Source: Anaerosacchariphilus polymeriproducens
GTDB taxonomy: Bacteria; Bacillota; Clostridia; Lachnospirales; Lachnospiraceae
Length of the DNA stretch: 64,000 nt
Assembly (NCBI RefSeq): GCF_003363435.1
Contig: NZ_QRCT01000016.1
Span: 62,001-126,000, forward strand
Direction of reading: 5' to 3'
The notes below the pieces were generated by a model. The model had not been told where the DNA came from. It saw only the letters and a program-made list of their open reading frames with translations, and did no database searches. This document shows, one piece after another, positions 8,907 to 17,824 of this stretch (position 1 is its first letter; each line of letters begins with the position of its first letter). Made by a program: the position numbers and the translations under genes.

Positions 8907-9772
8907 TTTAAAAGCTCCTTTAACTCATCTATTTCAAAAACATAATTCGTATTACAAAAATGACACTTCACTTCAATTGGCTTTCCTTCATCGATTATAT
9001 TTTGAGTTTCTTCTTTCCCGATACTTATAATAGCTTTCGAAATGCGGTCTTTACTGCAATTACAATAAAACCGGGTCGGAATATTATCCATTATTTCTAC
9101 ACCCAAATCGCCTGCTATTTTTTCAACTAATTGCTCCGGTGTATAACCTTGCTCTAAAAGTGTTGTAACTGAGGTTATATTTTTTAACGATTCTTCAAGA
9201 TATTCAACAACACTTTCTTCTGCAAAAGGCATTAACTGTAATATAAAACCTCCGGCTTGTTTCACGGTATTATCTTTTTCCATTAAGACTCCTAATCCAA
9301 CAGAAGAAGGAATCTGTTCAGAATTTGCGAAATAAAATGTAAGATCTTCTGCAATTTCACTGGTCTGTAATACAGTCTGTCCCACATATGGTTCTTTCAT
9401 TCCCATATCTTTTATAACATTTAAAATTCCTTCACCTACTGCACCTGCAACATCTAATTTTCCATTATTATTCGCCGGTATTAGAACATTAGGTTCATTA
9501 ACGTAACCTTTTACATTTCCTTTAGAATCTGCTGTTACAGTGATACCTTCTATTGGTCCTGAACCTTTTATCTGAAGGGTCAAAATATCTTTATCTCCCT
9601 TCATCATAGTTCCCATAATTGCTCCAGCTGTCAAAAGCCTTCCTAATGCAGCAGTTGCTACCGGACTTGTATTATGTGCTATTCTTGCTTTTTCCACCGT
9701 TTCTTTCGTAGTCGCAGCAAATATACGGATCTGATTATTTGCTGCCGTTGCTCTGACAATATAATCTGACAT
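8903..9772 (-). CDS. hslO: Hsp33 redox-regulated chaperone
   Basis: Cytoplasmic holdase activated by oxidation, 289 residues. The C-terminal zinc-binding redox switch is complete: a CxC pair in RFYCNCSKDR and a CxxC pair in VKCHFCNTN. The N-terminal domain is typical (VRATAANNQIRIFAA, RLLTAGAIMGTMMKGD). It overlaps nadE by four bases and follows the methyltransferase by one base, so translation across the three genes is likely coupled. In an anaerobe it would serve protection against oxygen or bleach-type stress (inferred). Confidence 0.95.
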   Translation of the reverse strand: MSDYIVRATAANNQIRIFAATTKETVEKARIAHNTSPVATAALGRLLTAGAIMGTMMKGDKDILTLQIKGSGPIEGITVTADSKGNVKGYVNEPNVLIPANNNGKLDVAGAVGEGILNVIKDMGMKEPYVGQTVLQTSEIAEDLTFYFANSEQIPSSVGLGVLMEKDNTVKQAGGFILQLMPFAEESVVEYLEESLKNITSVTTLLEQGYTPEQLVEKIAGDLGVEIMDNIPTRFYCNCSKDRISKAIISIGKEETQNIIDEGKPIEVKCHFCNTNYVFEIDELKELLK

Positions 9773-9773
9773 T

Positions 9774-10535
9774 TTATTTCTCCTTTATTTCTTTACCCTT
9801 TTCTTTTGCAATAAAATAAACTCTCTCACTTTTCTCGTTAGGAGTTTCTTTCGTAAATGCATCATAAACTGTAATAAATTCCAGACCTGATTCTTCAATC
9901 AGCTTAATTACTCTTTCTATTTCATACGCCTTTTGATAATGCGTTTCTTCATATTTCCGAAACAATTCTCCTTCTTTAATAAACAAAGTCAAATCATATT
10001 CATTGATATTCTCCTGACTATCATAATAATTTTCCCAAATAAAACTGCCTTCCGGACGATTTTCTGCAATTGTCGTCTCGCCTAATAAAACCTCATATTT
10101 ATATAATGTGTTCATATCAAAAATAAAAATTCCTTCGGGATCTAAATAATTGTTTACAAGATAAAATACTTGGAGCAGTTCTTCTTCATCAAGGATATAA
10201 TTCATTGAATCACAAATACTTACGACAGCCTTAACTGTTCCATATAATTCAAAATTTCTCATATCCTGCAGCAAATATAAGATCCCTTCCATACCTTCGC
10301 TATATTCCCGGGCAACAGTGAGCATTTCTTCTGCATTATCAATCCCTATCATATCGTAGCCATTTTCATAAAGAATCCTTGTAATTTTTCCGGTTCCACA
10401 ACCCAATTCAAGAATCAATCCATTGTCTACACCATGTTCTTTTAAGAGACGAATTAAATACTGACACCATTTTTCATAAGGAATATTATCCATAAATATA
10501 TCATATACCTGCGCAAAACTTGTGTATGCTTCCAT
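9774..10535 (-). CDS. Class I SAM-dependent methyltransferase
   Basis: Soluble protein of 253 residues with the SAM-binding motif LILELGCGTGKITR, the acidic motif II MIGIDNAEEML, and a motif III-like strand at GIFIFDMNTLYK. It is the first gene of a five-gene operon ending at the LytTR regulator, with a GGAG ribosome site. The methyl acceptor cannot be predicted; proteins of this type commonly sit next to hslO in Lachnospiraceae, again without known function. Confidence 0.85.
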   Translation of the reverse strand: MEAYTSFAQVYDIFMDNIPYEKWCQYLIRLLKEHGVDNGLILELGCGTGKITRILYENGYDMIGIDNAEEMLTVAREYSEGMEGILYLLQDMRNFELYGTVKAVVSICDSMNYILDEEELLQVFYLVNNYLDPEGIFIFDMNTLYKYEVLLGETTIAENRPEGSFIWENYYDSQENINEYDLTLFIKEGELFRKYEETHYQKAYEIERVIKLIEESGLEFITVYDAFTKETPNEKSERVYFIAKEKGKEIKEK

Positions 10536-10567
10536 CTGTTATCTCCTATTATTTTATCCTTACAACA

Positions 10568-10589
10568 ATTATACTAACAACTTTTTTAT
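10568..10589 (-). promoter_or_regulatory. Possible promoter of the methyltransferase-hslO-nadE operon
   Basis: A perfect TATAAT lies at 10573-10568 on the minus strand, about 33 bases before the methyltransferase start. The best -35 is weak (TTTTCA, 16-base spacer). Confidence 0.45.
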
Positions 10590-10626
10590 TGAAAAGCAAG
10601 CTTGATATTTTTCATATATAGAGTAA

Positions 10627-10660
10627 CAAAAAGGATGCATTTTTTTATTTTGCATCCAAA
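10627..10660 (-). terminator. Terminator of the hisC operon
   Basis: Perfect seven-base stem GGATGCA/TGCATCC (10633-10639 with 10651-10657) followed on the minus strand by TTTTTG. It lies about 25 bases after the hisC stop. Confidence 0.75.
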
Positions 10661-10685
10661 TTTTCTTTTATAAAGCGCTAAAAGC

Positions 10686-11744
10686 TTACTTGCCTATATA
10701 ATGTTTTAAAAAATCCAATAAGGCATCCATTTCCTCATCCGTACCGATGGTTATCCGTAAATAATTATGAATTTTAGGTTTATCAAAGTACCGGACATAG
10801 ATATTATTCTCTTTTAATGCCAAAAAAATATCCTTGGCATTATATTTTTCATGTGTAGCAAAAACAAAATTTGTTTTGGAATCCGGAAAGGTAAATCCTA
10901 ATTGGAGTAATTCATTTTTCACTCTTTCTCTTGTACTTATAATTTTTTCATTTACTGATTTAAAATAGACTTCATCTCGAATGGCTTCAACTCCAATTTC
11001 TAATGAAAATCGATTTAATGTATAGGAATTGAATGAATATTTAACATCATTTAAATACTTAATCAAAGTCGGACTTCCCATTGCAAATCCAATTCTCACT
11101 CCTGCCATTGAACGTGATTTTGAAAAAGTCTGAACTACAAGCAAATTTTCATATTTATCAAGCAAAGAAAGTGCTGATTCGCCACCAAAATCAATATAAG
11201 CTTCATCTACAATCACGATAACATCCTGATTATATTTGATGATTTTTTCAATTGTTTCTAACCTCTCACACAAACCTGTCGGGGCATTAGGATTAGGAAA
11301 AATGATTCCTCCATTTTCTCTCTTGTAATCATCAATAACGAAAGAAAAATCATCTGCTAACGAACATCTTACATATGGTATATTAAATAATTCTGCCCAT
11401 ACATCATAAAAGGAATACGTGATTTCAGGAAACAAAATAGGTTTTTTAGATTGAAAAAATGTCATAAATGCCATTGCCAAAACATCATCCGAGCCAACTC
11501 CTACAAAAACCTGTTCCGGCTTAAGCTTATAATAATTCGCAATTTCCTTCACTAACATACCTGCACAAGGATCTGGATATAACCTTAATGTATCCTCCTT
11601 GAATTCGTCCATAATTTTTCTCACACCGGGAGCTGGAGGATATGGATTTTCATTTGTATTAAGCTTTATCATATTTTCTTTATCCGGCTGTTCGCCTGGT
11701 ACATATGGTACTACTTTACGTATATTAGATTCCCAAATTCTCAT
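10686..11744 (-). CDS. hisC: Histidinol-phosphate aminotransferase
   Basis: PLP-dependent aminotransferase (class I/II fold), 352 residues, usual HisC length. The start (MRIWESNIRKVVPYVPGEQP) and the motif LNTNENPYPP are characteristic of HisC. The PLP lysine lies in TFSKSRSMAGVRIG and the PLP-binding Asp/Tyr in VDEAYIDFG. It converts imidazole acetol phosphate to histidinol phosphate, and some HisC proteins also act on aromatic amino acids. No other his genes are adjacent; it follows another aminotransferase by 29 bases, so a broader amino-acid role is possible. Confidence 0.9.
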   Translation of the reverse strand: MRIWESNIRKVVPYVPGEQPDKENMIKLNTNENPYPPAPGVRKIMDEFKEDTLRLYPDPCAGMLVKEIANYYKLKPEQVFVGVGSDDVLAMAFMTFFQSKKPILFPEITYSFYDVWAELFNIPYVRCSLADDFSFVIDDYKRENGGIIFPNPNAPTGLCERLETIEKIIKYNQDVIVIVDEAYIDFGGESALSLLDKYENLLVVQTFSKSRSMAGVRIGFAMGSPTLIKYLNDVKYSFNSYTLNRFSLEIGVEAIRDEVYFKSVNEKIISTRERVKNELLQLGFTFPDSKTNFVFATHEKYNAKDIFLALKENNIYVRYFDKPKIHNYLRITIGTDEEMDALLDFLKHYIGK

Positions 11745-11773
11745 AGGTCAACTTCCTTTTCATCTTTACTGAA

Positions 11774-12958
11774 TTATTTATATGCTTGTGCTAATTTTTT
11801 AAATCCAGGCAAGGAATTCATTATCGTTTCATAAGACACACAATAAGCCATCCTGACATAACCCGGACAATCAAACGAACTGCCCGGCACTATCAAAATA
11901 TTATACTTTTTGGCAGCCTGACAAAATTCTTTTTCATCTTCAATGGGCGACTTCATAAAAAGGTAAAATGCTCCCTGAGGCCTTACACACTCAAAACCAT
12001 ATTCCGTCAGCGCTCCATAAAGCGTTTTTCTATTCCTGTCATAATATTCCAAATCTATTTCTACATCTACACATTTAGCTATCACTTTTTGTAATAAAGA
12101 TGGTGCATTTACAAATCCCAGTATACGGTTTGCAACATTTGCACCAGAAACTATGGAATCAAAATCAGCAGCTTCATTGGGAATGACCAAATAACCGATT
12201 CTTTCACCAGGCAAAGACAGTGATTTACTAAATGAATATCCAACTATCGTATTACTATAATATTTTGTCAGATATGGAACTATGACTCCATCATAAACTA
12301 ATTCCCGATATGGTTCATCCGAAACAATATAAATTTCGTTTTTGAATTCTCTTTGTTTTTGTTCTAAAATAGCGGCAAGTTCTTTGATCGTATCTTCTGT
12401 ATAAACTACACCTGTTGGATTATTGGGTGTATTTACCAATACAATTTTCGTCTTTTTAGTAATCGCTTTTTTCATCGCTTCCAAGTTTGGCTGAAAGCTT
12501 GGGATATCCGGCGGAATCACAACGAAACGAGCATTAAAATTGGAGGCATAATTTTTATACTCTCCAAAATAAGGAGCAAATACAACTATTTCATCATCCG
12601 GATTAAGAAGAGTCTTAAAAATAACATTCAACCCTCCGGCAGCACCTACTGTCATAATGATATTATTCTGATTAAAATGAGTACCTTGTTTTCTATTAAT
12701 AGAAGCTGCAACAGATTCTCTAACATTTTCATAGCCCGAATTATTCATATATCCATGATAAGATGTTGATTCTTCATGTTCAATAATGGTCTTAATTGCT
12801 TGATTCACTTCTTTCGGAGCTGCAACATTGGGATTACCTAAACTAAAATCAAATACGTTTTCTGCCCCATACTGAGCAGCTAAACGGTTGCCCTCTTCAA
12901 ACATTTCTCTAATAGCCGAACTTTTACTTACTAAATTTATCATAGCCTCTGAAATCAT
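11774..12958 (-). CDS. Class I PLP-dependent aminotransferase
   Basis: Fold-type I aminotransferase of 394 residues. The internal aldimine lysine is in SFSKSLSLPGERIGY, the substrate-binding motif in NTPNNPTGVVY, and the PLP-binding segment in SDEPYRELVYDG. It resembles the aspartate/aromatic aminotransferase group (AspC/PatA type), but the preferred amino acid cannot be told from sequence. First gene of a two-gene operon with hisC, from the promoter at 13018-13046. Confidence 0.88.
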   Translation of the reverse strand: MISEAMINLVSKSSAIREMFEEGNRLAAQYGAENVFDFSLGNPNVAAPKEVNQAIKTIIEHEESTSYHGYMNNSGYENVRESVAASINRKQGTHFNQNNIIMTVGAAGGLNVIFKTLLNPDDEIVVFAPYFGEYKNYASNFNARFVVIPPDIPSFQPNLEAMKKAITKKTKIVLVNTPNNPTGVVYTEDTIKELAAILEQKQREFKNEIYIVSDEPYRELVYDGVIVPYLTKYYSNTIVGYSFSKSLSLPGERIGYLVIPNEAADFDSIVSGANVANRILGFVNAPSLLQKVIAKCVDVEIDLEYYDRNRKTLYGALTEYGFECVRPQGAFYLFMKSPIEDEKEFCQAAKKYNILIVPGSSFDCPGYVRMAYCVSYETIMNSLPGFKKLAQAYK

Positions 12959-13017
12959 TCTCTCACCTACATTTTTTTATTAAAATTATACTATTAATTT
13001 CCAAAAGTATTATCCTT

Positions 13018-13046
13018 ATCATAACAAAACACTTTAGCGAAGTCAA
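13018..13046 (-). promoter_or_regulatory. SigA-type promoter of the aminotransferase-hisC operon
   Basis: Minus strand: TTGACT (13046-13041), 17-base spacer, TATGAT (13023-13018), about 60 bases before the start codon. Confidence 0.75.
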
Positions 13047-13072
13047 CTACTAAAGTTTTTAGGTTTACAAAT

Positions 13073-13107
13073 AAAAGGACCTACATTTTCTCTGCAGGTC
13101 CTTTTTT
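13073..13107 (-). terminator. Terminator of the transaldolase-like gene
   Basis: Long stem AAAAGGACCTGCA/TGTAGGTCCTTTT with one G-U pair and a short loop, directly after the stop at 13110, with T-runs on both sides. Confidence 0.8.
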
Positions 13108-13109
13108 CA

Positions 13110-14171
13110 TTATACCATATAACTTCTTACTAATTTTAATAAATCTTCATATCCGCTGATAAATCCGTTAATTGTTTTTCTAAACGCACCAAAATTTACG
13201 AATTCTTCAACCGGTAAAGCCTTTTCATCAAAAGCTTTGATAAATTCAGGAAGTTTTTTTAATGTATTCATGAATTCTTCTGGAATAGGATTGTCGATTC
13301 TACTTACTACTTCAACATCACAAGCATTGATTTTTTTATGCCATCCGAAAGGAATAGTCATTGATATATCACCACCAATGAACTCTGACCAATGGTACAC
13401 ATTTCTATAAGCTGCTGTTAATAATCTTGTTCTATAACCTCTTTCGTTAAAGATTCTATAAGCTTCTTTCATAACAGCTACACCAGCCCATTCAAGAGCA
13501 TCCGGATGATCTACTGCGATACCTTTCACTGATTCTTTCACCCAGTCATCTGTTCTACCAATCATAATCGTACAGATAGGTGTCATGTCTTCTGTTGAAA
13601 GTCCTTCTGCTTCTCTACGTTTTAATCCTCTTTCTACAGCTTCAGCAACTGCAACTGCCTGAGCAACTGTAAAAGACACAGTAGCATTAATGTTCACACC
13701 TTGGTATGTAACCTCTTCAAACGCTTTGATTCCAGCTTCAGAAGTTGGCATTTTAATTTGAATGTTATCACCCAATGAACTTAAATATACTGCTTGTTCT
13801 ACCATCTTTTCAGGACTTCTATAAAACTTCGCATTTGTTTGTGCTGAAAGTCTACCTTTTTTACCATTCGTTGCTTCAAAAACCGGAAGTAATTTTTTTG
13901 CTCTTTCTCTCGTACATTCATGTACCACTTCCCATGCAATTTCTTCTTCAGTAGCTGTTGGCATTTCAGCAATGTAATGTTTAATACGTCCTTCCCAAAT
14001 AGGAAGTTCATCTTTAATTACCTGACCAATGATTACAGGATTACTTGTTGCTCCCACAATTCCTCTTTCCAAACCATAATCAAGCTCTGCTTCACCACAT
14101 GAATCCATCCAAATATCTGTGTTTGGAAATTTAACAACAGTTTCATGCAATTTTCCTAAATATTCACCCAT
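13110..14171 (-). CDS. Transaldolase-family protein (divergent)
   Basis: Class I aldolase of the transaldolase family, 353 residues from the chosen start. The Schiff-base lysine is expected in NIQIKMPTSEAG; the conserved Asp in DIWMDSCGE, Asn in ATSNPVI and the NATVSFTVAQ segment match transaldolase active-site positions. The frame is open to 14186, but the first ATG there overlaps the GGAGG ribosome site, so the ATG at 14171 (MGEYLGKLHE) is preferred. It is longer than FSA/TalC-type (about 215) and E. coli TalB (about 316) enzymes. It stands alone between its own promoter and terminator, with no transketolase or sugar genes nearby. Substrates could be the usual pentose-phosphate sugars or something else. 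Confidence 0.82.
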   Translation of the reverse strand: MGEYLGKLHETVVKFPNTDIWMDSCGEAELDYGLERGIVGATSNPVIIGQVIKDELPIWEGRIKHYIAEMPTATEEEIAWEVVHECTRERAKKLLPVFEATNGKKGRLSAQTNAKFYRSPEKMVEQAVYLSSLGDNIQIKMPTSEAGIKAFEEVTYQGVNINATVSFTVAQAVAVAEAVERGLKRREAEGLSTEDMTPICTIMIGRTDDWVKESVKGIAVDHPDALEWAGVAVMKEAYRIFNERGYRTRLLTAAYRNVYHWSEFIGGDISMTIPFGWHKKINACDVEVVSRIDNPIPEEFMNTLKKLPEFIKAFDEKALPVEEFVNFGAFRKTINGFISGYEDLLKLVRSYMV

Positions 14172-14219
14172 TCCTAATTCCTCCATTTATACTATTTTTT
14201 GATCGTAAAGTATAATTTA

Positions 14220-14248
14220 ATATTATACACTTTTTGATTACTTGTCAA
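14220..14248 (-). promoter_or_regulatory. SigA-type promoter of the transaldolase-like gene
   Basis: Minus strand: TTGACA (14248-14243), 17-base spacer, TAATAT (14225-14220); a TATAAT overlaps it by two bases at shorter spacing. The transcription start falls about 40 bases before 14171. The rest of the gap to 14386 shows no gene and no clear terminator for the beta-helix gene. Confidence 0.75.
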
Positions 14249-14386
14249 GACGGTTTTTTGCACTTTATGCACAAAATCAAGCACACTTGCTCAATAATTA
14301 TCCATTTACCATTTTACTTCTTACTATATAGACTTAAAATGTATATAATTTAATCATTCCTTTAACAATCTTCTCCAACTTAATCT

Positions 14387-15835
14387 TTATTTATACTTAA
14401 AATTATCACTTTTCGATTTTTTATTATACTTTTTAAAAGCACTTCCTTTTTCTTTTGATACTTTAAGCCATTTTGCATAAGATTTATACTCTTTTCCCTT
14501 AAAATAAAAAATAGCTTTTTTCTTTCCTCCCGCACTATAGTATCGATTCTTTTTAAAGGTAATATTTCTGGTATATTTTGAAGAAAACGGCATGTATACG
14601 ATAGTTGCATTACTTTTTGTATTAGAAAATACATTTCCTTTTATATAAACATCTTCAGCTTTAGAAATTGTAAGATTCTCACCTCTCTTTCCATTATTAA
14701 TACAAATATTATCCTTCAGTAGAACTTTATAAACATTACCAAGATTGGTCGCATAACCACCAACAGTTAATCCATTTTCTTTATTATTTACTAAATAGTT
14801 GTTTTGTACTTTAATATTTCTAACAGCATACTTCTTTTTTGACGCCACTTGTTCGGCTCCTACTTCTATTCCTCCACCACAAGCCCTTACTGTATTATTT
14901 TCTAAAACTATATTTTGTCCTCCATCTACATATAATCCATATGATGTTGCATATTTTGATACACAGTTGACCACATTATTGTCACTTGCAACACAATAGC
15001 GTGGAAAATCAACAGATGCTTTTGAACAATACCCATAATTCCCTGAAAAATCAATCCCTATATTGCCAGTATTTTTAATTGTATTTTTAATTACATTTAC
15101 GTACTTATTATTTCCTGTAATAGAAATGCATTCTGCCCATCCCGTTTTACAATTATAAATAGTATTAGCAAAAATAAAGATATTATGAATCGCTTTCTTC
15201 TCATTCTCCCCCCACAAGATTATTCCATTGGCACATGCATCTTTTTTATCAGCGGATACCTTAACATTATGAATTCTGTTTTTGGTCAAAAAAATATGAT
15301 GTGATCCATTTTCTAAACGAATACCAGCTACATCTAGGCCTTTTATATTTCTAATCTCAAGTCCATGTATTCTTAAATAAGATGAATTATTTAAATTTAC
15401 CATTATTGTTCCATTGCCTTTTCCTGTCCCATCTAAAATCACTTTCTCTCCAGGATAATTTCTAATGGTAATATAAGCATTTTTCTTACCGTTTAGAAGC
15501 AAATTAAGGGGTTCCTTATAAGTTCCTTTTCGAATTACCAAAGTATCTCCCGGTCTTAATTTTGAAATTGCTCTTTTAAAAGATTTATAAGGTTTTCTCT
15601 TCGTTCCCTTATTAGAATCTGAGCCATTTTTCGATACATATACCACAGATTTTTTTGGAACTGACTCATTCACATTTCCCATTACAGCTATCATCTTCTT
15701 TTTAAAATCTTTGTCCCCATATAAATGGCCAAAAGATGCTTCTGCATTCACTATATTAATTTGTGATAAACTTATAAATACTATCATTAATGTTGTAAAA
15801 AAAAACTTTATCCATTTTATATTTTTACAATACAT
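14387..15835 (-). CDS. Secreted right-handed parallel beta-helix protein
   Basis: Protein of 482 residues with a clear signal peptide (basic start, hydrophobic FFFTTLMIVFISLS, likely cleavage after VNA near residue 31). After a short linker it has the DUF1565-like motif YVSKNGSDSNKGTKRKPYKS and GDTLVIRKGTYKE. Many beta-helix rungs follow (repeated N-rich strands such as NRIHNV, NTIYNCK, NNYLVNN), about residues 100-440. The C-terminus is Lys/Tyr/Ser-rich. The fold is shared by pectate lyases, polysaccharide epimerases and surface adhesins; no catalytic set could be assigned. It starts 23 bases after the ABC exporter stop and is probably co-transcribed with it. Target polymer unknown. Confidence 0.82.
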   Translation of the reverse strand: MYCKNIKWIKFFFTTLMIVFISLSQINIVNAEASFGHLYGDKDFKKKMIAVMGNVNESVPKKSVVYVSKNGSDSNKGTKRKPYKSFKRAISKLRPGDTLVIRKGTYKEPLNLLLNGKKNAYITIRNYPGEKVILDGTGKGNGTIMVNLNNSSYLRIHGLEIRNIKGLDVAGIRLENGSHHIFLTKNRIHNVKVSADKKDACANGIILWGENEKKAIHNIFIFANTIYNCKTGWAECISITGNNKYVNVIKNTIKNTGNIGIDFSGNYGYCSKASVDFPRYCVASDNNVVNCVSKYATSYGLYVDGGQNIVLENNTVRACGGGIEVGAEQVASKKKYAVRNIKVQNNYLVNNKENGLTVGGYATNLGNVYKVLLKDNICINNGKRGENLTISKAEDVYIKGNVFSNTKSNATIVYMPFSSKYTRNITFKKNRYYSAGGKKKAIFYFKGKEYKSYAKWLKVSKEKGSAFKKYNKKSKSDNFKYK

Positions 15836-15858
15836 ATACTTTAACCTCCCAATTCAGC

Positions 15859-17601
15859 TTAATTAATTCTAGTAAATTGTAAATTATATAAGTTTTTGTA
15901 TACTCCATCTATTTTTATCAAATCTTCATGAGTCCCTTCTTCTTCTATCCCATTTTCTGTTAAGACTAGAATTCTTTGAGCATTTCTGATCGTAGATAAT
16001 CGATGGGCGATTACAAAAGTTGTTCGATTCTTAGCCAATAATTCTAAGGATTCCTGAACCACTTTCTCACTCTCATTATCTAAAGCTGATGTTGCTTCGT
16101 CAAAAATTAGAATCGATGGATTTTTCAAAAATACTCTTGCAATTGAAAGCCGCTGTTTCTGACCTCCTGAAAGTTTCACCCCTCTTTGCCCGATATCTGT
16201 ATCATATCCATTTGGTAATCCCATTATGAAATCATGAGCGTTGGCACATTTTGCTGCTTCTATAGCGTCTTCATCGCTAGCACCTGGACGCCCATATTTT
16301 ATATTATCCATAACACTGCCTGTAAATAGATAAACATCTTGCTGTACAATTCCTATTGCACTTCTTAAGCTATTTAATGTTATTTTCCTAATATCAATTC
16401 CATCAACTTTAATAACTCCTGATGTCACATCATAGAACCGTGGAATCAAACTGCACAGGGTAGTTTTACCAGTTCCTGACGAACCTACCAAAGCAACATA
16501 ACTTCCCGCTTTCACCTCTAAGTTGACATGACTTAAAACTTTTTGAGTATTCTCCTCATATCGAAAAGAAACATCTTCAAAAGAAATATCACCGGTTACT
16601 TGTTTTATATCTTTTGCATCAGCTGCATCTTGTATTTCCGGTACAATATCTAAGATCTCTAAAAAGCGTTCATACCCGGAAAAACCATTTTGAAATGACT
16701 CCGTCAAAGTAATCAATTTTTTAATTGGTTCTGTAAAATTGTTAATATATAATAAAAATGTGATTAAATCGACTACCTGAATTACGTTCTGTGTAATAAA
16801 TAACGTTCCTGCTATCAATACAACAATCGTAATCATAGTCGTAAATGCTTCCATACCAGAAAAATATCCACCCATATATTGATAACTATTTCGTTTTGCA
16901 CTAAGAAATCCGTCATTACCAATTTTGAATTTTTCATTTTCAATATTTTCATTCGCAAATGATTTTACCACCCTGATACCTGAAAGATTATCTTCTATTT
17001 GAGCGTTAATATCAGCAATTTTAACACGATTCCTTTTAAATGCCTTTTTCATCTTTCTGTTAAATAAAATTGCATAGATTAAAATGATTGGAATCAAAGC
17101 TAACCCTATAAATGCAAGTCTCCAATTAATTAAAAATAAAATACTAAATGATCCTATCAGCTTTATAAAAGAAATTACAGCATCTTCAGGACCATGATGA
17201 AGCAATTCACTGATATCAAATAAATCATTTGTAATACGGGACATAAGTTGTCCAACTTTTTGATTATCATAAAATGAAAATGAAAGCTTTTGATAATGTT
17301 GAAAAATTTCACTTCTCATATCATACTCAATCTTGGCTCCCATCATATGTCCAAAATACGAAATATAAAAATTACAAAATGCTCCTGCCAATACTAATAC
17401 AATCATCAATATCCCTAACTTCAAAATGCCTTCAAAAGCCTCTTCTGGTGATAGATGTATAATATTATTTGTAATATAACGGACAATCAGAGGAATTCCT
17501 AATGAAATTCCCGCCCCTATAATAGCAAACAGTGTATCCGATATAAATAATCCTTTATATGGTTTGTAATATGAAATAAGTTTTTTCCATTTTTGTCTCA
17601 T
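15859..17601 (-). CDS. ABC exporter, fused membrane and ATPase domains
   Basis: Half-transporter of 580 residues that would act as a homodimer. Residues about 1-320 hold six membrane segments; the ATPase domain (about 335-580) has Walker A GSSGTGKTT, signature LSGGQKQR, Walker B ILIFDEATSALD and the switch His in VIAHRLST. The frame extends four codons further to a GTG at 17613, but that overlaps the GGAGG site; the ATG at 17601 is correctly spaced. It belongs to the MsbA/multidrug/lipid exporter type. It is divergent from degV and followed by the secreted beta-helix gene. The beta-helix protein has its own Sec signal and does not need this exporter. Substrate unknown. Confidence 0.92.
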   Translation of the reverse strand: MRQKWKKLISYYKPYKGLFISDTLFAIIGAGISLGIPLIVRYITNNIIHLSPEEAFEGILKLGILMIVLVLAGAFCNFYISYFGHMMGAKIEYDMRSEIFQHYQKLSFSFYDNQKVGQLMSRITNDLFDISELLHHGPEDAVISFIKLIGSFSILFLINWRLAFIGLALIPIILIYAILFNRKMKKAFKRNRVKIADINAQIEDNLSGIRVVKSFANENIENEKFKIGNDGFLSAKRNSYQYMGGYFSGMEAFTTMITIVVLIAGTLFITQNVIQVVDLITFLLYINNFTEPIKKLITLTESFQNGFSGYERFLEILDIVPEIQDAADAKDIKQVTGDISFEDVSFRYEENTQKVLSHVNLEVKAGSYVALVGSSGTGKTTLCSLIPRFYDVTSGVIKVDGIDIRKITLNSLRSAIGIVQQDVYLFTGSVMDNIKYGRPGASDEDAIEAAKCANAHDFIMGLPNGYDTDIGQRGVKLSGGQKQRLSIARVFLKNPSILIFDEATSALDNESEKVVQESLELLAKNRTTFVIAHRLSTIRNAQRILVLTENGIEEEGTHEDLIKIDGVYKNLYNLQFTRIN

Positions 17602-17698
17602 GATTTCCTCCACATTTTATCTTTTTTTACATTTTTCTATAATACTATAGCATAAAAACTTCTGTGTAACATCTCTCTTTTCCCATTTTATGAACAGA

Positions 17699-17726
17699 CT
17701 TGAATCACTTTTCTTGAATCACTTTA
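17699..17726 (+). repeat. 14-base tandem direct repeat upstream of degV
   Basis: CTTGAATCACTTTT (17699-17712) is followed at once by CTTGAATCACTTTA (17713-17726), identical at 13 of 14 bases. The second copy touches the possible -35 of the degV promoter (17724-17751). It may be a regulator-binding site; no family was recognised. Confidence 0.45.
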
Positions 17727-17751
17727 CTTTTTTTTATGGAAATGTTAGAAT
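17724..17751 (+). promoter_or_regulatory. Possible promoter of degV
   Basis: TTACTT (17724-17729), 16-base spacer, TAGAAT (17746-17751). The -35 is weak; position and overlap with the tandem repeats support it. Confidence 0.4.
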
Positions 17752-17759
17752 CTATTTAG

Positions 17760-17797
17760 TTATTTACAAATAGATTTTTATTCTCTATTGTAAATAA
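17760..17797 (+). repeat. Near-perfect inverted repeat in the degV leader
   Basis: TTATTTACAAATAGA (17760-17774) pairs with TCTATTGTAAATAA (17784-17797), with one bulged base and a nine-base loop. It lies just after the predicted transcription start and about 14 bases before the ribosome site, so it could be an RNA hairpin or an operator. Confidence 0.5.
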
Positions 17798-17824
17798 AAG
17801 TTGGTTTATAGGAGGAGAGTCCTT

